A stretch of 64,000 nucleotides of DNA from Sphingomonas gei (GTDB lineage: Bacteria > Pseudomonadota > Alphaproteobacteria > Sphingomonadales > Sphingomonadaceae), in contig NZ_SRXT01000005.1 in the NCBI RefSeq assembly GCF_004792685.1, positions 124,001 to 188,000 of the forward strand, in the 5' to 3' direction. This document shows, one piece after another, positions 41,714 through 50,511 of this stretch; positions within the stretch are counted from its first letter, which is position 1, and each line of letters begins with the position of its first letter. The notes beneath the pieces were generated by a model that was not told where the DNA came from, ran no database searches, and worked only from the letters and a program-made list of their open reading frames with translations. Both the position numbers and the translations under genes were made by a program.

Positions 41714-43669
41714 TCAGGGCAGCAGGAACTTTATCGCTTCCTGGCGTCCGGTGCAGGCGACGCTGCCCTTGGGACGGTAGCTTGCGGTGTAGCGGAAGCC
41801 CTTGCTGATCTTGGCGCCGGCTTCGTCGAATACGAACGGGGGATAGGCAGTGAGCACGCGCGGGCGGATCGTGCTGCCGTCGGTGGCGACGTCGAATTCG
41901 GTGCGGACCCAGCCTTCGAACCCCATCTGGTACGCGTCGGTCGGATAATCCTCCGACGACGTGCCCGGCCGGCGCATCGCCGGCTGGAGGCCGAGGAACG
42001 CGCATTGCTCGGTGGTGAGTCCGGTCTGCTCGAACAGCCGCTGGGCGCCCTCGACATCGCCCTTGGACGCGAACCGATTTGCCTGCTGGAGCAAGGCGGC
42101 GACCTTGAGCGGATGCTGGGCGGGCAATTCCGGTTCCGCGATCACCGCGGCCAGCAACGTCTCCGAATCGCTCGGCGCAGGCGTTCGGAAGCTGGGCGCC
42201 GCTATCAGCAGCCGCAGCGTCGCCGCGGCAAGCGGATCCCCGGCGACTTCGGGCCGCGCCAGCAGCGCGCGGAGCATTTCGCGCGCTTCGCGACCGTCGT
42301 CGCTCTTGGCCCACACCTGTGGGATCGCGACATAGATGCGCGCGGGTGGAGGCGCCTTGAGCGCGTCGGCCAGGGCCACGCCTTCGCCGAGCAAGCCCCG
42401 GCGCTCGGGTTCGCCGATCACGGAATTGTTACCCAGCGCGAACAAGGCGGCGAGCTCGCCGGGGCGATCCCCGGCGGCGCGGGCCTGCGCCAGCGCCGCG
42501 CGCTGGAGCGGTGCGGCCTTGGCCGCGGGCTGGTCGGTCCAGCCGGGCTCGGGCTTGCCGAGGCTTTCCATCCACTCGGCATAGGCTTCGGCCAGCGGCG
42601 CGGTCAGCGGCGGCCGCTCGCCCGCCACGGTGCAGCGGATCTCGACGCGAGTGGCGTAGCGGAACAAAGGCGGGACCGCCTTGACGGCCTCGGGCTGCCA
42701 CGACCAGCCCGCCACCGCGCGGGCAAAGGCGAGCGCGGCGTCGCGTCCGCCGGTGACGTAGATCGGCATTGCGCCGCGGACATGGCCGTCCTCGGCGAGC
42801 GAGAATTCGACGATGGCGAAATCCTCGGGTTTCAGCCCGGTGGCGCTGCCGCATAGTGGCGGCTCCATCGACGTCGCCCGATCGAACGGCGTGTCCTTGA
42901 AGCGGCCGGCACCGGTATAAGCGAGATATTTGCGCGCCGCGTCGTGGTCCTTGTTGAGCGAGGCGGCGATGGCGAGATCGGACCGCGTGGTGATATCGTC
43001 GAGATTGACTCGGAAATCGAGCCCGCCTTGCTTGCGCAGGCTGTCCTTCAATTCGGCATAGGCCTCTTTCTGGCGGCCCTGGTTGAGCAACACGCGGGCA
43101 TATTGGGTCTGCACGGTGGCGAGTTCGCGCTTGTTCACCGTCGCATCGGCAAGCGCGAGGGTGCGCGCCTCGGTGGCGTAGCGCAACGCCTGGCCGTCCT
43201 GATCGAAGGCAAGGACTTGCGACAGCGCGAGCAGCGGCCGCAGCCGCCCCTTGCCGGTGGCGCCGTCGAGCGCCTGCTTATACTCGGCGACCGCAGTGAC
43301 GTAATCGAAACGCTGCGCGCCCAGCCGGCCGAGCGCGAGATGCGACTGGCGCACTTCCTCGGCGAAATCCTCTCCCTTGCCGGCCAACGCGGGAAGGCCG
43401 CGGCGGACCGCGGCCTCGCCTTCGTCCAGGCGCCCGAGCTCGATCAGGCAGCCGCCCTTGCGCACGTCGATCGCGGCGCGCACCATCGCGTTGCGCGCGA
43501 TCTTCGGCGCGGTTTCGATACTTTCGAAGATGCGGATCGCCTCCTCGCAGCGCCCCTCGACCGCGGCCTTGGTCGCCTCGTCGAAGGATTGCTGGATTGT
43601 CGGCTTGGCGGGCGGCGTCTGCTGCGCAGCCTGGCCGGCAAGTAAAAGCGCGAGAATGACCGCTGCCAT
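41714..43669 (-). CDS. Exported TPR protein with two TonB C-terminal-like domains
   Basis: Protein of 651 residues beginning with a signal peptide (MAAVILALLLAGQAAQ). Residues about 25-250 are a set of TPR-like helix pairs (KAAVEGRCEEAIRIFESIET, YAELKDSLRKQGGL). Around 280-360 and at the C-terminus lie two domains with the TonB C-terminal pattern: the first with GHVRGAMPIYVTGGRDAALA and WSWQPEA, the second with EDYPTDAYQMGFEGWVRTEF, DVATDGSTIRPRVL and YRPKGS. There is no TonB membrane anchor, so it is probably a periplasmic protein rather than a true energy transducer. It is divergent from the thioredoxin-like gene with only 45 bases between starts. Confidence 0.8.
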   Translation of the reverse strand: MAAVILALLLAGQAAQQTPPAKPTIQQSFDEATKAAVEGRCEEAIRIFESIETAPKIARNAMVRAAIDVRKGGCLIELGRLDEGEAAVRRGLPALAGKGEDFAEEVRQSHLALGRLGAQRFDYVTAVAEYKQALDGATGKGRLRPLLALSQVLAFDQDGQALRYATEARTLALADATVNKRELATVQTQYARVLLNQGRQKEAYAELKDSLRKQGGLDFRVNLDDITTRSDLAIAASLNKDHDAARKYLAYTGAGRFKDTPFDRATSMEPPLCGSATGLKPEDFAIVEFSLAEDGHVRGAMPIYVTGGRDAALAFARAVAGWSWQPEAVKAVPPLFRYATRVEIRCTVAGERPPLTAPLAEAYAEWMESLGKPEPGWTDQPAAKAAPLQRAALAQARAAGDRPGELAALFALGNNSVIGEPERRGLLGEGVALADALKAPPPARIYVAIPQVWAKSDDGREAREMLRALLARPEVAGDPLAAATLRLLIAAPSFRTPAPSDSETLLAAVIAEPELPAQHPLKVAALLQQANRFASKGDVEGAQRLFEQTGLTTEQCAFLGLQPAMRRPGTSSEDYPTDAYQMGFEGWVRTEFDVATDGSTIRPRVLTAYPPFVFDEAGAKISKGFRYTASYRPKGSVACTGRQEAIKFLLP

Positions 43670-43714
43670 TATGGTACCCCCCTGTTTACAGCACCAAATC
43701 ACGGGCTCGTGACA

Positions 43715-44161
43715 ATGTCGAGGCGGAGTGCGGCGGTAATAATCGGACCGATCAAATGGCTGGGTATCGCGCTGTTGCTGCTCGGCTTGCCCGCGGGTGC
43801 GGAGACCGGCCGCTATCCGCCTGGCAGCGTCTTGCTGTTCGTCGCTTCGTGGTGCGCGCCGTGCCATGCCGAACTGGCGCGGCTGCCCGCGATCGCGCGC
43901 GGCGCCCGGCCGTTCCGCGTGCTGGTGGTGCCGTTCGACGACAGCCCGGCGACGCGATCGATGCTCGACGCAGTGCCCGAGGCGCAGCGCTGGCGGCCCG
44001 AGCGCGAGATGCAGCGGCAATTGGCGCGGGCGTTGCGTGCCGAGACCAGCGGGCTTCCGTTCAGCATGGCAGTCGACGGCGATGGGCGCGAATGCGGCAG
44101 CGCCCGGCTCGGGCTCGATGCCGCACGTGCCGAGGCGCTGGTGGCGGGATGCGTGCGGTAG
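43715..44161 (+). CDS. Thioredoxin-like exported protein
   Basis: Protein of 148 residues with an N-terminal hydrophobic export or anchor segment (WLGIALLLLGLPAGAE) and a thioredoxin-fold active site WCAPCH with Cys47 and Cys50, as in TlpA/ResA-type reductases. The typical cis-proline appears in SGLPFSMAVDGDG. It is shorter than most TlpA proteins (about 180). A GTG at 43709 is in frame, but the ATG at 43715 is the more normal start. It is probably a periplasmic thiol-disulfide protein; its partner is unknown. Confidence 0.82.
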   Translation: MSRRSAAVIIGPIKWLGIALLLLGLPAGAETGRYPPGSVLLFVASWCAPCHAELARLPAIARGARPFRVLVVPFDDSPATRSMLDAVPEAQRWRPEREMQRQLARALRAETSGLPFSMAVDGDGRECGSARLGLDAARAEALVAGCVR

Positions 44162-44193
44162 AGACGGTAGCAGGTGTGGGCCCGGCAATTGAT

Positions 44194-44224
44194 TTGACAG
44201 CTTCCCGTCCGCGCCAATAGCGCT
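44194..44224 (+). promoter_or_regulatory. Sigma-70-like promoter of the GH43 gene with a TAGCGCT core
   Basis: TTGACA at 44194-44199 is followed after 16 bases by AATAGC at 44216-44221. The -10 region overlaps AATAGCGCT, which shares TAGCGCT with the palindromes at 9938-9951 and 53075-53086 but is not itself symmetric beyond AGCGCT. Confidence 0.4.
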
Positions 44225-44254
44225 GCGACAACGGTATCGAAGGGGGAGAGTGTC

Positions 44255-46297
44255 ATGGGTCGGCTGTGGATCGCGCTCTGGCTGTGCCTTGCCGGGCTAC
44301 CTGCCGCTGCGCAGACGGCTCCAAAGACCTGGACCGCCGACAATGGCGACGGGACCTTCACCAATCCATTATTCTACGACGAATTCTCCGATCCCGATCT
44401 GATCCGGGTCGGCGAGGATTATTATCTCACCGGCACGACGATGCACACGATGCCGGGACTGCCGATCCTGCACTCGCGTGACCTGGTCAACTGGGAACTG
44501 CTCGGTTACGCGTTCGACCGGCTCGATCTGGGGCCCGAGATGCGGCTCGAGGGCGGCAAGAGCATGTACGGGCAGGGCATCTGGGCGCCGAGCTTCCGCT
44601 ATCACGACGGCACTTTCTACATCTTCTCCAACGTCAACGGCCACACCACCCAGGTCTTCCGCGCGACCAACCCGGCGGGGCCGTGGACGCGGACGCCGAT
44701 GAAGCGCTCGCTCCACGATCTCGGGGTGTTGTTCGACGATGACGGCAAGGTCTATGTGGTGTGGGGCTATCGCGAGGTGCGGATGGCGCAGCTCAATGCG
44801 GCGCTCGACGATGTGGTGCCGGGCAGCGAACGCGTGATCATCTCCGCCGATCAGGGGATGGGCGAAGGCGCGCACCTCTACAAGATCCAGGGGCGCTATT
44901 TCATCACCAGCGCCTGGTATTCGGGGCGGATGCGGATGCCGGTGGCGCGCGCCGACAAGCCCTATGGGCCGTATGAAGTGAACCACGCGATCAGCCTCGA
45001 CGAGGGCTGGGGCAGCGCGCAAGGCTATCGGCATCGCGGCGAGCCCAAGCCGCCGTTCGACATCGCGCCGCCGACCATTTTGCCCGGCCGCAACGTGCTC
45101 CACCAGGGCGGGCTGATCCAGACGCCCAAAGGCGCGTGGTGGGGCTTCTCGATGACCGACTTCAATTCGCTCGGTCGGCTGACCGGGCTGTCTCCGGTGA
45201 CGTGGCAGGATGGCTGGCCCTATTTCGGCCTGCCGGGCAATCTGGGGCGGACGCCGCGGACCTGGCTCAAGCCCGATACGGGCGTGATGCAGAAGCCGTT
45301 CGCGCCTTATGTCCGCGACGACGGCTTTGGCGGGCCGGCGCTGGGGCGGGTGTGGCAGTGGAACCATGTGCCCGACGATGGTCGCTGGTCGCTGAAGGAG
45401 CGGCGCGGGTTCCTGCGGCTGCACATTTTGCCGGCGAGCGATCTGATGGCGGCGCGCAATTCGCTGACTCAGCGCGCGATCGGGCCACGTTCGATTTCGA
45501 CGGCTTTGCTGGAGACGGGCGGGCTGCGCGATGGCGATGTGGCGGGGCTGGCGCTGTTGGGGTTGCCGTATCGGACCCTGGGGGTGAAGCGCGAGGGCGG
45601 GCGGCTGGCGATCGAGTTCCACGATCAGCAGGGCGACAGTCGCGTGCGGGTGCCGTTCGCCGGCAAGCGTATCTGGCTGCGCGCCGAGTGCGACTATCTG
45701 ACCGAGCAGGCGCGGTTCGGCTACAGCCTCGACGGCAAGGCATTCACGCCGATCGGCGATCCGTTCGTCATGGCGTTCCAGCTCAAGACCTTCCAGGGCA
45801 TCCGCTATGCCTTGTTCGCCTTCAACGCGCAGGGGCAGGCCGGGGGCTATGCCGATTTCGACAGCTTCGCGGTAGGCGAGCCGAACCCCAAGGGGCTGAT
45901 GCACCCGATCCCGCTGGGCAAGACGGTGACGCTGGCGGTGCTCGGCCGGATCATGGCGCTGGCCGAGCATGAGGGCGCGATCGTCGCGCAGGACGAAGGC
46001 GAGGCGCGCTTCCGGGTGGTCGATCGCGGGCAGGGGCGGGTGGCGTTGGCGGTGGGCAGCGGCCACGTCTCGATCAACGCGACCGGCGACGCGTGGCTCA
46101 AGCCGGGGCCGGCGGGGTTGGGCGAGACCTTCCAGTGGATGGAGACGGTCTATGGCGAGACGATGCTGATGTCGCTGGTCACCAACCGCTATCTGACGGT
46201 GGACCCGGCGAGCGGGCAGGTCTCGGCGACCAGCCCCGGCGCGCGGCCCGACCGGACGGATTTTGCGCGGTTCGGGGTGACGATCGCGGGTCGTTAG
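44255..46297 (+). CDS. Glycoside hydrolase family 43 with C-terminal trefoil-like domain
   Basis: Exported enzyme of 680 residues; signal peptide MGRLWIALWLCLAGLPAAAQ. The N-terminal five-bladed propeller has the GH43 base in EFSDPDLIRVGEDYYLTGTT (Asp46), the pKa-modulating Asp in DLGVLFDDDGKVYVVWG and the acid Glu in QGMGEGAHLYKI. Residues about 340-540 form a beta-sandwich of the kind often seen in GH43 xylosidases and arabinofuranosidases. The last 110 residues (RFRVVDRGQGRVALAVGSGH, MSLVTNRYLTVDP) look like a fascin or trefoil module, an unusual addition that may bind sugar. It probably cleaves xylan or arabinan side chains. Confidence 0.88.
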   Translation: MGRLWIALWLCLAGLPAAAQTAPKTWTADNGDGTFTNPLFYDEFSDPDLIRVGEDYYLTGTTMHTMPGLPILHSRDLVNWELLGYAFDRLDLGPEMRLEGGKSMYGQGIWAPSFRYHDGTFYIFSNVNGHTTQVFRATNPAGPWTRTPMKRSLHDLGVLFDDDGKVYVVWGYREVRMAQLNAALDDVVPGSERVIISADQGMGEGAHLYKIQGRYFITSAWYSGRMRMPVARADKPYGPYEVNHAISLDEGWGSAQGYRHRGEPKPPFDIAPPTILPGRNVLHQGGLIQTPKGAWWGFSMTDFNSLGRLTGLSPVTWQDGWPYFGLPGNLGRTPRTWLKPDTGVMQKPFAPYVRDDGFGGPALGRVWQWNHVPDDGRWSLKERRGFLRLHILPASDLMAARNSLTQRAIGPRSISTALLETGGLRDGDVAGLALLGLPYRTLGVKREGGRLAIEFHDQQGDSRVRVPFAGKRIWLRAECDYLTEQARFGYSLDGKAFTPIGDPFVMAFQLKTFQGIRYALFAFNAQGQAGGYADFDSFAVGEPNPKGLMHPIPLGKTVTLAVLGRIMALAEHEGAIVAQDEGEARFRVVDRGQGRVALAVGSGHVSINATGDAWLKPGPAGLGETFQWMETVYGETMLMSLVTNRYLTVDPASGQVSATSPGARPDRTDFARFGVTIAGR

Positions 46298-46362
46298 GCG
46301 GCTGCAACGACCCTGCCGCAATCGCCGGGCCCCGTCGCTCACCGGGTGAAGCTCACCAGTTC

Positions 46363-46386
46363 GTGCTCCTGCTTTCGCAGGAGCAC
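46363..46386. repeat. Interspersed repeat, family B, single hairpin arm
   Basis: gtgctcctgctttcgcagga then gcac is itself a short hairpin and equals one arm of the family B repeats. It lies between the converging GH43 and MFS genes. Confidence 0.75.
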
Positions 46387-46411
46387 TGAACGGCGGCGAC
46401 CGGCGGGACTC

Positions 46412-47971
46412 CTACAGGGGCTCGCCCGCCGCCTGCGCGCGTGCCTGGCGGCTGGCTTCGGCGGCGGGGACGAGGCGGAAGGCGACGATCGCGGCACCTA
46501 GCGCGAGCGGCAATGTCACGAGCAGCGAGAGGATGCCGGTCGACAGGCTGCCGGTGAGATCGGCGACGCGGCCGGCGAGATAGGGGCCCATGGCGAGCCC
46601 GATCAACGTCGTGCCGATGAAGAAAGCGGCGGTGGCGGTGCCGCGCATGCGGGGCAATACGAGGTCCTGCGTCGCGGCGGCGGCGGCGCCGAGCGCGCAG
46701 CTGGCGAAGATCTGGGTGAGCGGGAGCATCGCGTAGAACAATGCCTTGTCGGCGGTGGTGAAGGCGATGATCAGGGAGGGGATGGGGGCGAGGCTGCCGA
46801 ACAGCACCACCATGATCCGGCCCGACGGCCAGCGCCGGCGCAGGCGGTCGGCGGCGATCCCGCCGAGAGTCACGCCGAGGAAACCGCCGAGGATCGCCGG
46901 GCCGCCGATCCACAGGCCGGCTTCGCGGCTGGCGATGCCGAAGACCTGCATGGCGTAGCTGGGGGCGAGCCCCGCGACGGCGTAAGCGAGGAAGGCGTTG
47001 AGGCCATAGGCGAGCACCACCGCGAGGAAGGCGGGCGTGCCGAGGATCAGCTTGAAGGTGGGCGCGTCGCGGTGACGCAGCGCCGCCGACCAGCTGTAGA
47101 CGGCGTAGACTCCCGTGCCGACGGCGAGCCATTGCGGCAGCGGCTCGCCGAGCCGGACGAGCGCGTAGATCGCGGCAGCGACGAGCGCGAGCACGATAAG
47201 ATTGCGGAGCAAAGCGTTGGCGCCGTTGCGCGCGGCGCCGATCAGCGTGAGCGGCGGGATGATCGTCAGCAGGTCCTCGAGGAAGCTCTTGAACGGCGCC
47301 GGGTGGCGCGGCGCGACGAGGCCCTCGGACAGCCCGCGCATCGGCTCGCGCAGGGTGACCACCCAGAGTGCGAGGACGAGGCCGGGCAGGCCGACCGCCA
47401 TGAATGCGGCCTGCCAGCCGACCAGCCCGAACGGCGGGTCGACGGGATAGGCAGCGTTCCACCAATCGACGATCGCGCCGCCGAGGAACAGCGAGAAACC
47501 CCCGCCGAAATAGATGCCCGCCGAATAGATGGCGAGCGCGGTGGCGCGCTGGCGCTTGGGGAACCAGTCCGAGATCAGCGAGTAAGCCGAGGGGCTGGCG
47601 GTGGCCTCGCCGACCCCGACGCCGATCCGCGCCGCGGCTAGCTGGAGGCCGTTGCGCGACAGGCCCGAGATCGCAGTCATCGTCGACCAGAGTGCGAGGC
47701 CGATGCTCATCAGCCGGACGCGGTGCCAGCTGTCGGCGAGCCGGCCGAGCGGGATGCCGAACAGGGCATAGAACACCCCGAACGCCGTGCCGTAGAGGAA
47801 GCCGATATCGGCGTGGCTGAGCCCGAGGTCGCGGCGGATGTGCGGGGCGAGGATCGTCAGTATCTGACGGTCGATGAAGTTGAGCGCGTAGACGAGGAAC
47901 AGGACGATCAGGACGTACCAGGCATAGGGCCCGGCCTTGGTATCGGCCGCGGGCGCGCTCGAACTCGCCAT
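46412..47971 (-). CDS. MFS transporter (organic acid or sugar type)
   Basis: Membrane protein of 519 residues with about 12 hydrophobic segments. The N-terminal half has NFIDRQILTILAPHIRRDLG and the loop motif YALFGIPLGRLADSWHRVRL, found in the spinster-like and hexuronate-type MFS branches; IGVGVGEATASPSAYSLISD is a further signature. An extended cytoplasmic loop and two added hydrophobic stretches lie near 210-265. The ATG follows GGGAGAGAG. Its place among GH43, GH92 and GH9 genes suggests uptake of sugars released by them, but the family also carries other anions. Confidence 0.88.
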   Translation of the reverse strand: MASSSAPAADTKAGPYAWYVLIVLFLVYALNFIDRQILTILAPHIRRDLGLSHADIGFLYGTAFGVFYALFGIPLGRLADSWHRVRLMSIGLALWSTMTAISGLSRNGLQLAAARIGVGVGEATASPSAYSLISDWFPKRQRATALAIYSAGIYFGGGFSLFLGGAIVDWWNAAYPVDPPFGLVGWQAAFMAVGLPGLVLALWVVTLREPMRGLSEGLVAPRHPAPFKSFLEDLLTIIPPLTLIGAARNGANALLRNLIVLALVAAAIYALVRLGEPLPQWLAVGTGVYAVYSWSAALRHRDAPTFKLILGTPAFLAVVLAYGLNAFLAYAVAGLAPSYAMQVFGIASREAGLWIGGPAILGGFLGVTLGGIAADRLRRRWPSGRIMVVLFGSLAPIPSLIIAFTTADKALFYAMLPLTQIFASCALGAAAAATQDLVLPRMRGTATAAFFIGTTLIGLAMGPYLAGRVADLTGSLSTGILSLLVTLPLALGAAIVAFRLVPAAEASRQARAQAAGEPL

Positions 47972-48065
47972 CCACTCTCTCCCGTTTATGTCGTTACGGC
48001 GAGGCTAGCAGAGCATACCGTGTTTACGAAATAGCGGATTTCGAGTGCGACGCGCGCGCGGCCCC

Positions 48066-50390
48066 CTAGCGCGCCGTGCTTGTCGAGAAGGGGCGGGCCG
48101 CGCGCGACGTCGCCCAGCGCCTGTTCGGTTTGGCCTGCATCGTGAAGCGCAGCTCGCCACCGGCCGACAATTCGTCATGGGTGAGATAGCTGCGCACCAG
48201 CGGCTTGCCGTCGAGCGTGACCTTGCCGACATAGGGGTTCGCCGCCGACAGGCCCTCCGCGACGACCGTGAAGCGCTTGCCGTTGGGCAGGCTGAGCGTG
48301 GCGCGGTCGACGAAGGGGCGGCCGATCACATATTGGTTCGAGCCCGGCGCGACGGGATAGAAACCGAGCGCGGTGAAGACGAGCCAGGACGACATCTGGC
48401 CGAGATCGTCATTGCCCGAGAGGCCGGCAGGACCGGTCTTGTACTGGCTCTCGACGATCTGCTTGAGACGCTCCTGCGTGCGCCACGGCTGCCCGGCGAA
48501 ATCGTAGAGATAGGCGACGTGGTGGCTCGGCTCGTTGCCGTGGATATATTGGCCGATCAGCCCGGCGATATCCTCGGCATGGCTGTAGTCGAGCTTCGAA
48601 TTGTCGAAGTCGAACATCGCGTCGAGCTTCTTCACCGCGGCCTTGTCGCCGCCGAGCAAGGCGAACATCGCCGCCTGGTCCTGCGGCACGAACCACGAAT
48701 ATTGCCAGGCATTGCCCTCGGTATAGTCCGAGCCATAGTTGATCGCAGTCGGATCGAACGGAGTGCGGAAGCTGCCGTCGGTCTTGCGCGCGCGCAGGAA
48801 GCCGGTCTTGGCGTCGAAGCTGTTGCGCCAGTTTCCGGCGCGCTTCTCGAAGGTGGCGGCGACATCGGTCTTGCCCAATGCGCGGGCCATGCGGGCGATG
48901 GTCCAGTCGTCATAGGCATATTCGACGGTCTTCGAGGCGGCCTCGGGTTCCTTGTCGATCGGGGCGTAACCGAGCTTCATATAGTGATCGAGCCCGCCAT
49001 AGGGGCCGTAGCTGGCGCTCTTGACCATCGCGTCGAGCGCGGCTTCCGCGTCGAAGCCGCGAACGCCCTTCAGATAGGCGTCGGCGATGACGGGAACGGC
49101 GTGATAGCCGATCATCGTCCAGGTCTCGCGGCCGTGGAACTGCCAGACCGGCAGGATGCCGAACGGGCTTTCCTTCTGGCTGGCGAGCAGCGACTGGATG
49201 AAGTCGGCGTTGCGGCGCTCGGGCTGGACGAGCAGCAGCAGCGGATGCTCGGCGCGGAAGGTATCCCATAGCGAGAAGGTCGAGTGGAAGGTGAAGCCCT
49301 CGGCCTTGTGGACCTGATCGTCGGGGCCGCGATAGCGCCCGTCGGCGTCGGAGAAGACGCTCGGAGCCATCAGCGCGTGGTAGAGCGCGGTCGAGACCAT
49401 GGTCTTGGTCGGCGCGGGCGCTTTGATCTGGATCGCGCCGAGCGCCTGCTCCCAGGCAGTGCGGGTACTCGCGCGGACCGCGTCGAAGCCGCCGGGCTCG
49501 CTGTCGAGATTGGCGATCGCGCCGTCCTCGTCGACGCTCGACAGTGCGACCTTGAGTTCGAGTGGCTTGTCGAGCGTGCCGAAATCGAGCCGGGCGACGA
49601 GTGCGCGGCCGGCGAGCTGGTCGAGATCGTCGCGGCCGCGGCCGGGGCCCTGGAAGCCGTTATATTCGATCTTGCCTTCGCGGTTGAGGAAGGCGTGGCC
49701 GGTCAGCTGGGCGGAGGGGCGGATCGCGAAGAACAATTTGCGCGCCGGGGCCCAGCCGCGGGTCTCGCGCGATCCGGTGATCGTCCCGTCGGGGCGGATG
49801 CGGATCGACGACCACAGCGTCTTGCCCGGATAATTGTAGAGCACGCTGCGCAGATCGAGGATGACATGCGCGGGGGTGCCGGCGGGGAAGGCATAGCGGT
49901 GGACGCCGATGCGAGTGCCGGCGGTCAGCTCGGCGCGGATCTTCGCATCGGCGAGCGTGACGGCATAATAACCGGGGTGCGCGGTCTCGGTGGAATGATC
50001 GAAGCGCGAGCGATAGCCCGAGCCGGGCTTGGCGGCGTCGCCGGGCTCGAGCAGCACGGTTCCGCCCGCTACGGGCATGACCAGAAAGTCGCCGAGATCC
50101 GAATGGCCCGCGCCCGAGAAATGGGTATGCGAAAAGCCCTGGATCGTCGGATCGTCGTAGCGATAGCCGGCGGCGTGGCCATAGCATTCGCGGATGACGC
50201 AGCCGGTGTCGGTGTCGGGGCTGAGCTGGACCATGCCGAACGGCGCGACGGCGCCGGGGAAGGTATGGCCCTCGCCGCCGGTGCCGATGAGCGGGTCGAC
50301 GCTTTCATAGGTGGTTTGCGCGGCGAGCGGCGCAGTGGTGAGGGAAAGGGCGGCGAGCGCAGGCAGGGCGCGGCGGAAGCTACTGGGCAT
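48066..50390 (-). CDS. Glycoside hydrolase family 92, exo-alpha-mannosidase
   Basis: Exported enzyme of 774 residues; the signal peptide ends near TTAPLAAQ. GH92 signatures are present in order: VDPLIGTGGEGHTFPGAVAP and FGMVQLSPDT at the N-terminus, GFSHTHFSGAGHSDLGDFLV, FHSTFSLWDTFRAEHPLLLL, and toward the C-terminus GNDDLGQMSSWLVFTALGFY with PVAPGSNQYVIGRPF. The family removes terminal alpha-mannose with calcium, from fungal mannan or N-glycans. The start ATG is at 50390. It lies between the MFS and GH9 genes on the same strand. Confidence 0.94.
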   Translation of the reverse strand: MPSSFRRALPALAALSLTTAPLAAQTTYESVDPLIGTGGEGHTFPGAVAPFGMVQLSPDTDTGCVIRECYGHAAGYRYDDPTIQGFSHTHFSGAGHSDLGDFLVMPVAGGTVLLEPGDAAKPGSGYRSRFDHSTETAHPGYYAVTLADAKIRAELTAGTRIGVHRYAFPAGTPAHVILDLRSVLYNYPGKTLWSSIRIRPDGTITGSRETRGWAPARKLFFAIRPSAQLTGHAFLNREGKIEYNGFQGPGRGRDDLDQLAGRALVARLDFGTLDKPLELKVALSSVDEDGAIANLDSEPGGFDAVRASTRTAWEQALGAIQIKAPAPTKTMVSTALYHALMAPSVFSDADGRYRGPDDQVHKAEGFTFHSTFSLWDTFRAEHPLLLLVQPERRNADFIQSLLASQKESPFGILPVWQFHGRETWTMIGYHAVPVIADAYLKGVRGFDAEAALDAMVKSASYGPYGGLDHYMKLGYAPIDKEPEAASKTVEYAYDDWTIARMARALGKTDVAATFEKRAGNWRNSFDAKTGFLRARKTDGSFRTPFDPTAINYGSDYTEGNAWQYSWFVPQDQAAMFALLGGDKAAVKKLDAMFDFDNSKLDYSHAEDIAGLIGQYIHGNEPSHHVAYLYDFAGQPWRTQERLKQIVESQYKTGPAGLSGNDDLGQMSSWLVFTALGFYPVAPGSNQYVIGRPFVDRATLSLPNGKRFTVVAEGLSAANPYVGKVTLDGKPLVRSYLTHDELSAGGELRFTMQAKPNRRWATSRAARPFSTSTAR

Positions 50391-50428
50391 GGCGGCGGGT
50401 TAAAGCATGGTCGGGCTTCTCTTTCCAC

Positions 50429-50511
50429 CGTCATCCCGGCGAAAGCCGGGATCCAGTGCCATAAAGGGTATTGCTCGGGACTCTGGATCCCGGCTTTCGC
50501 CGGGATGACGG
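50429..50511. repeat. Interspersed inverted repeat, family C, copy 2
   Basis: cgtcatcccggcgaaagccg then ggatccag is matched by ctggatcccggctttcgccg then ggatgacg. It ends one base before the GH9 stop codon (50512-50514), so the GH9 transcript folds it immediately after translation ends. It lies between GH9 and GH92. Confidence 0.9.
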
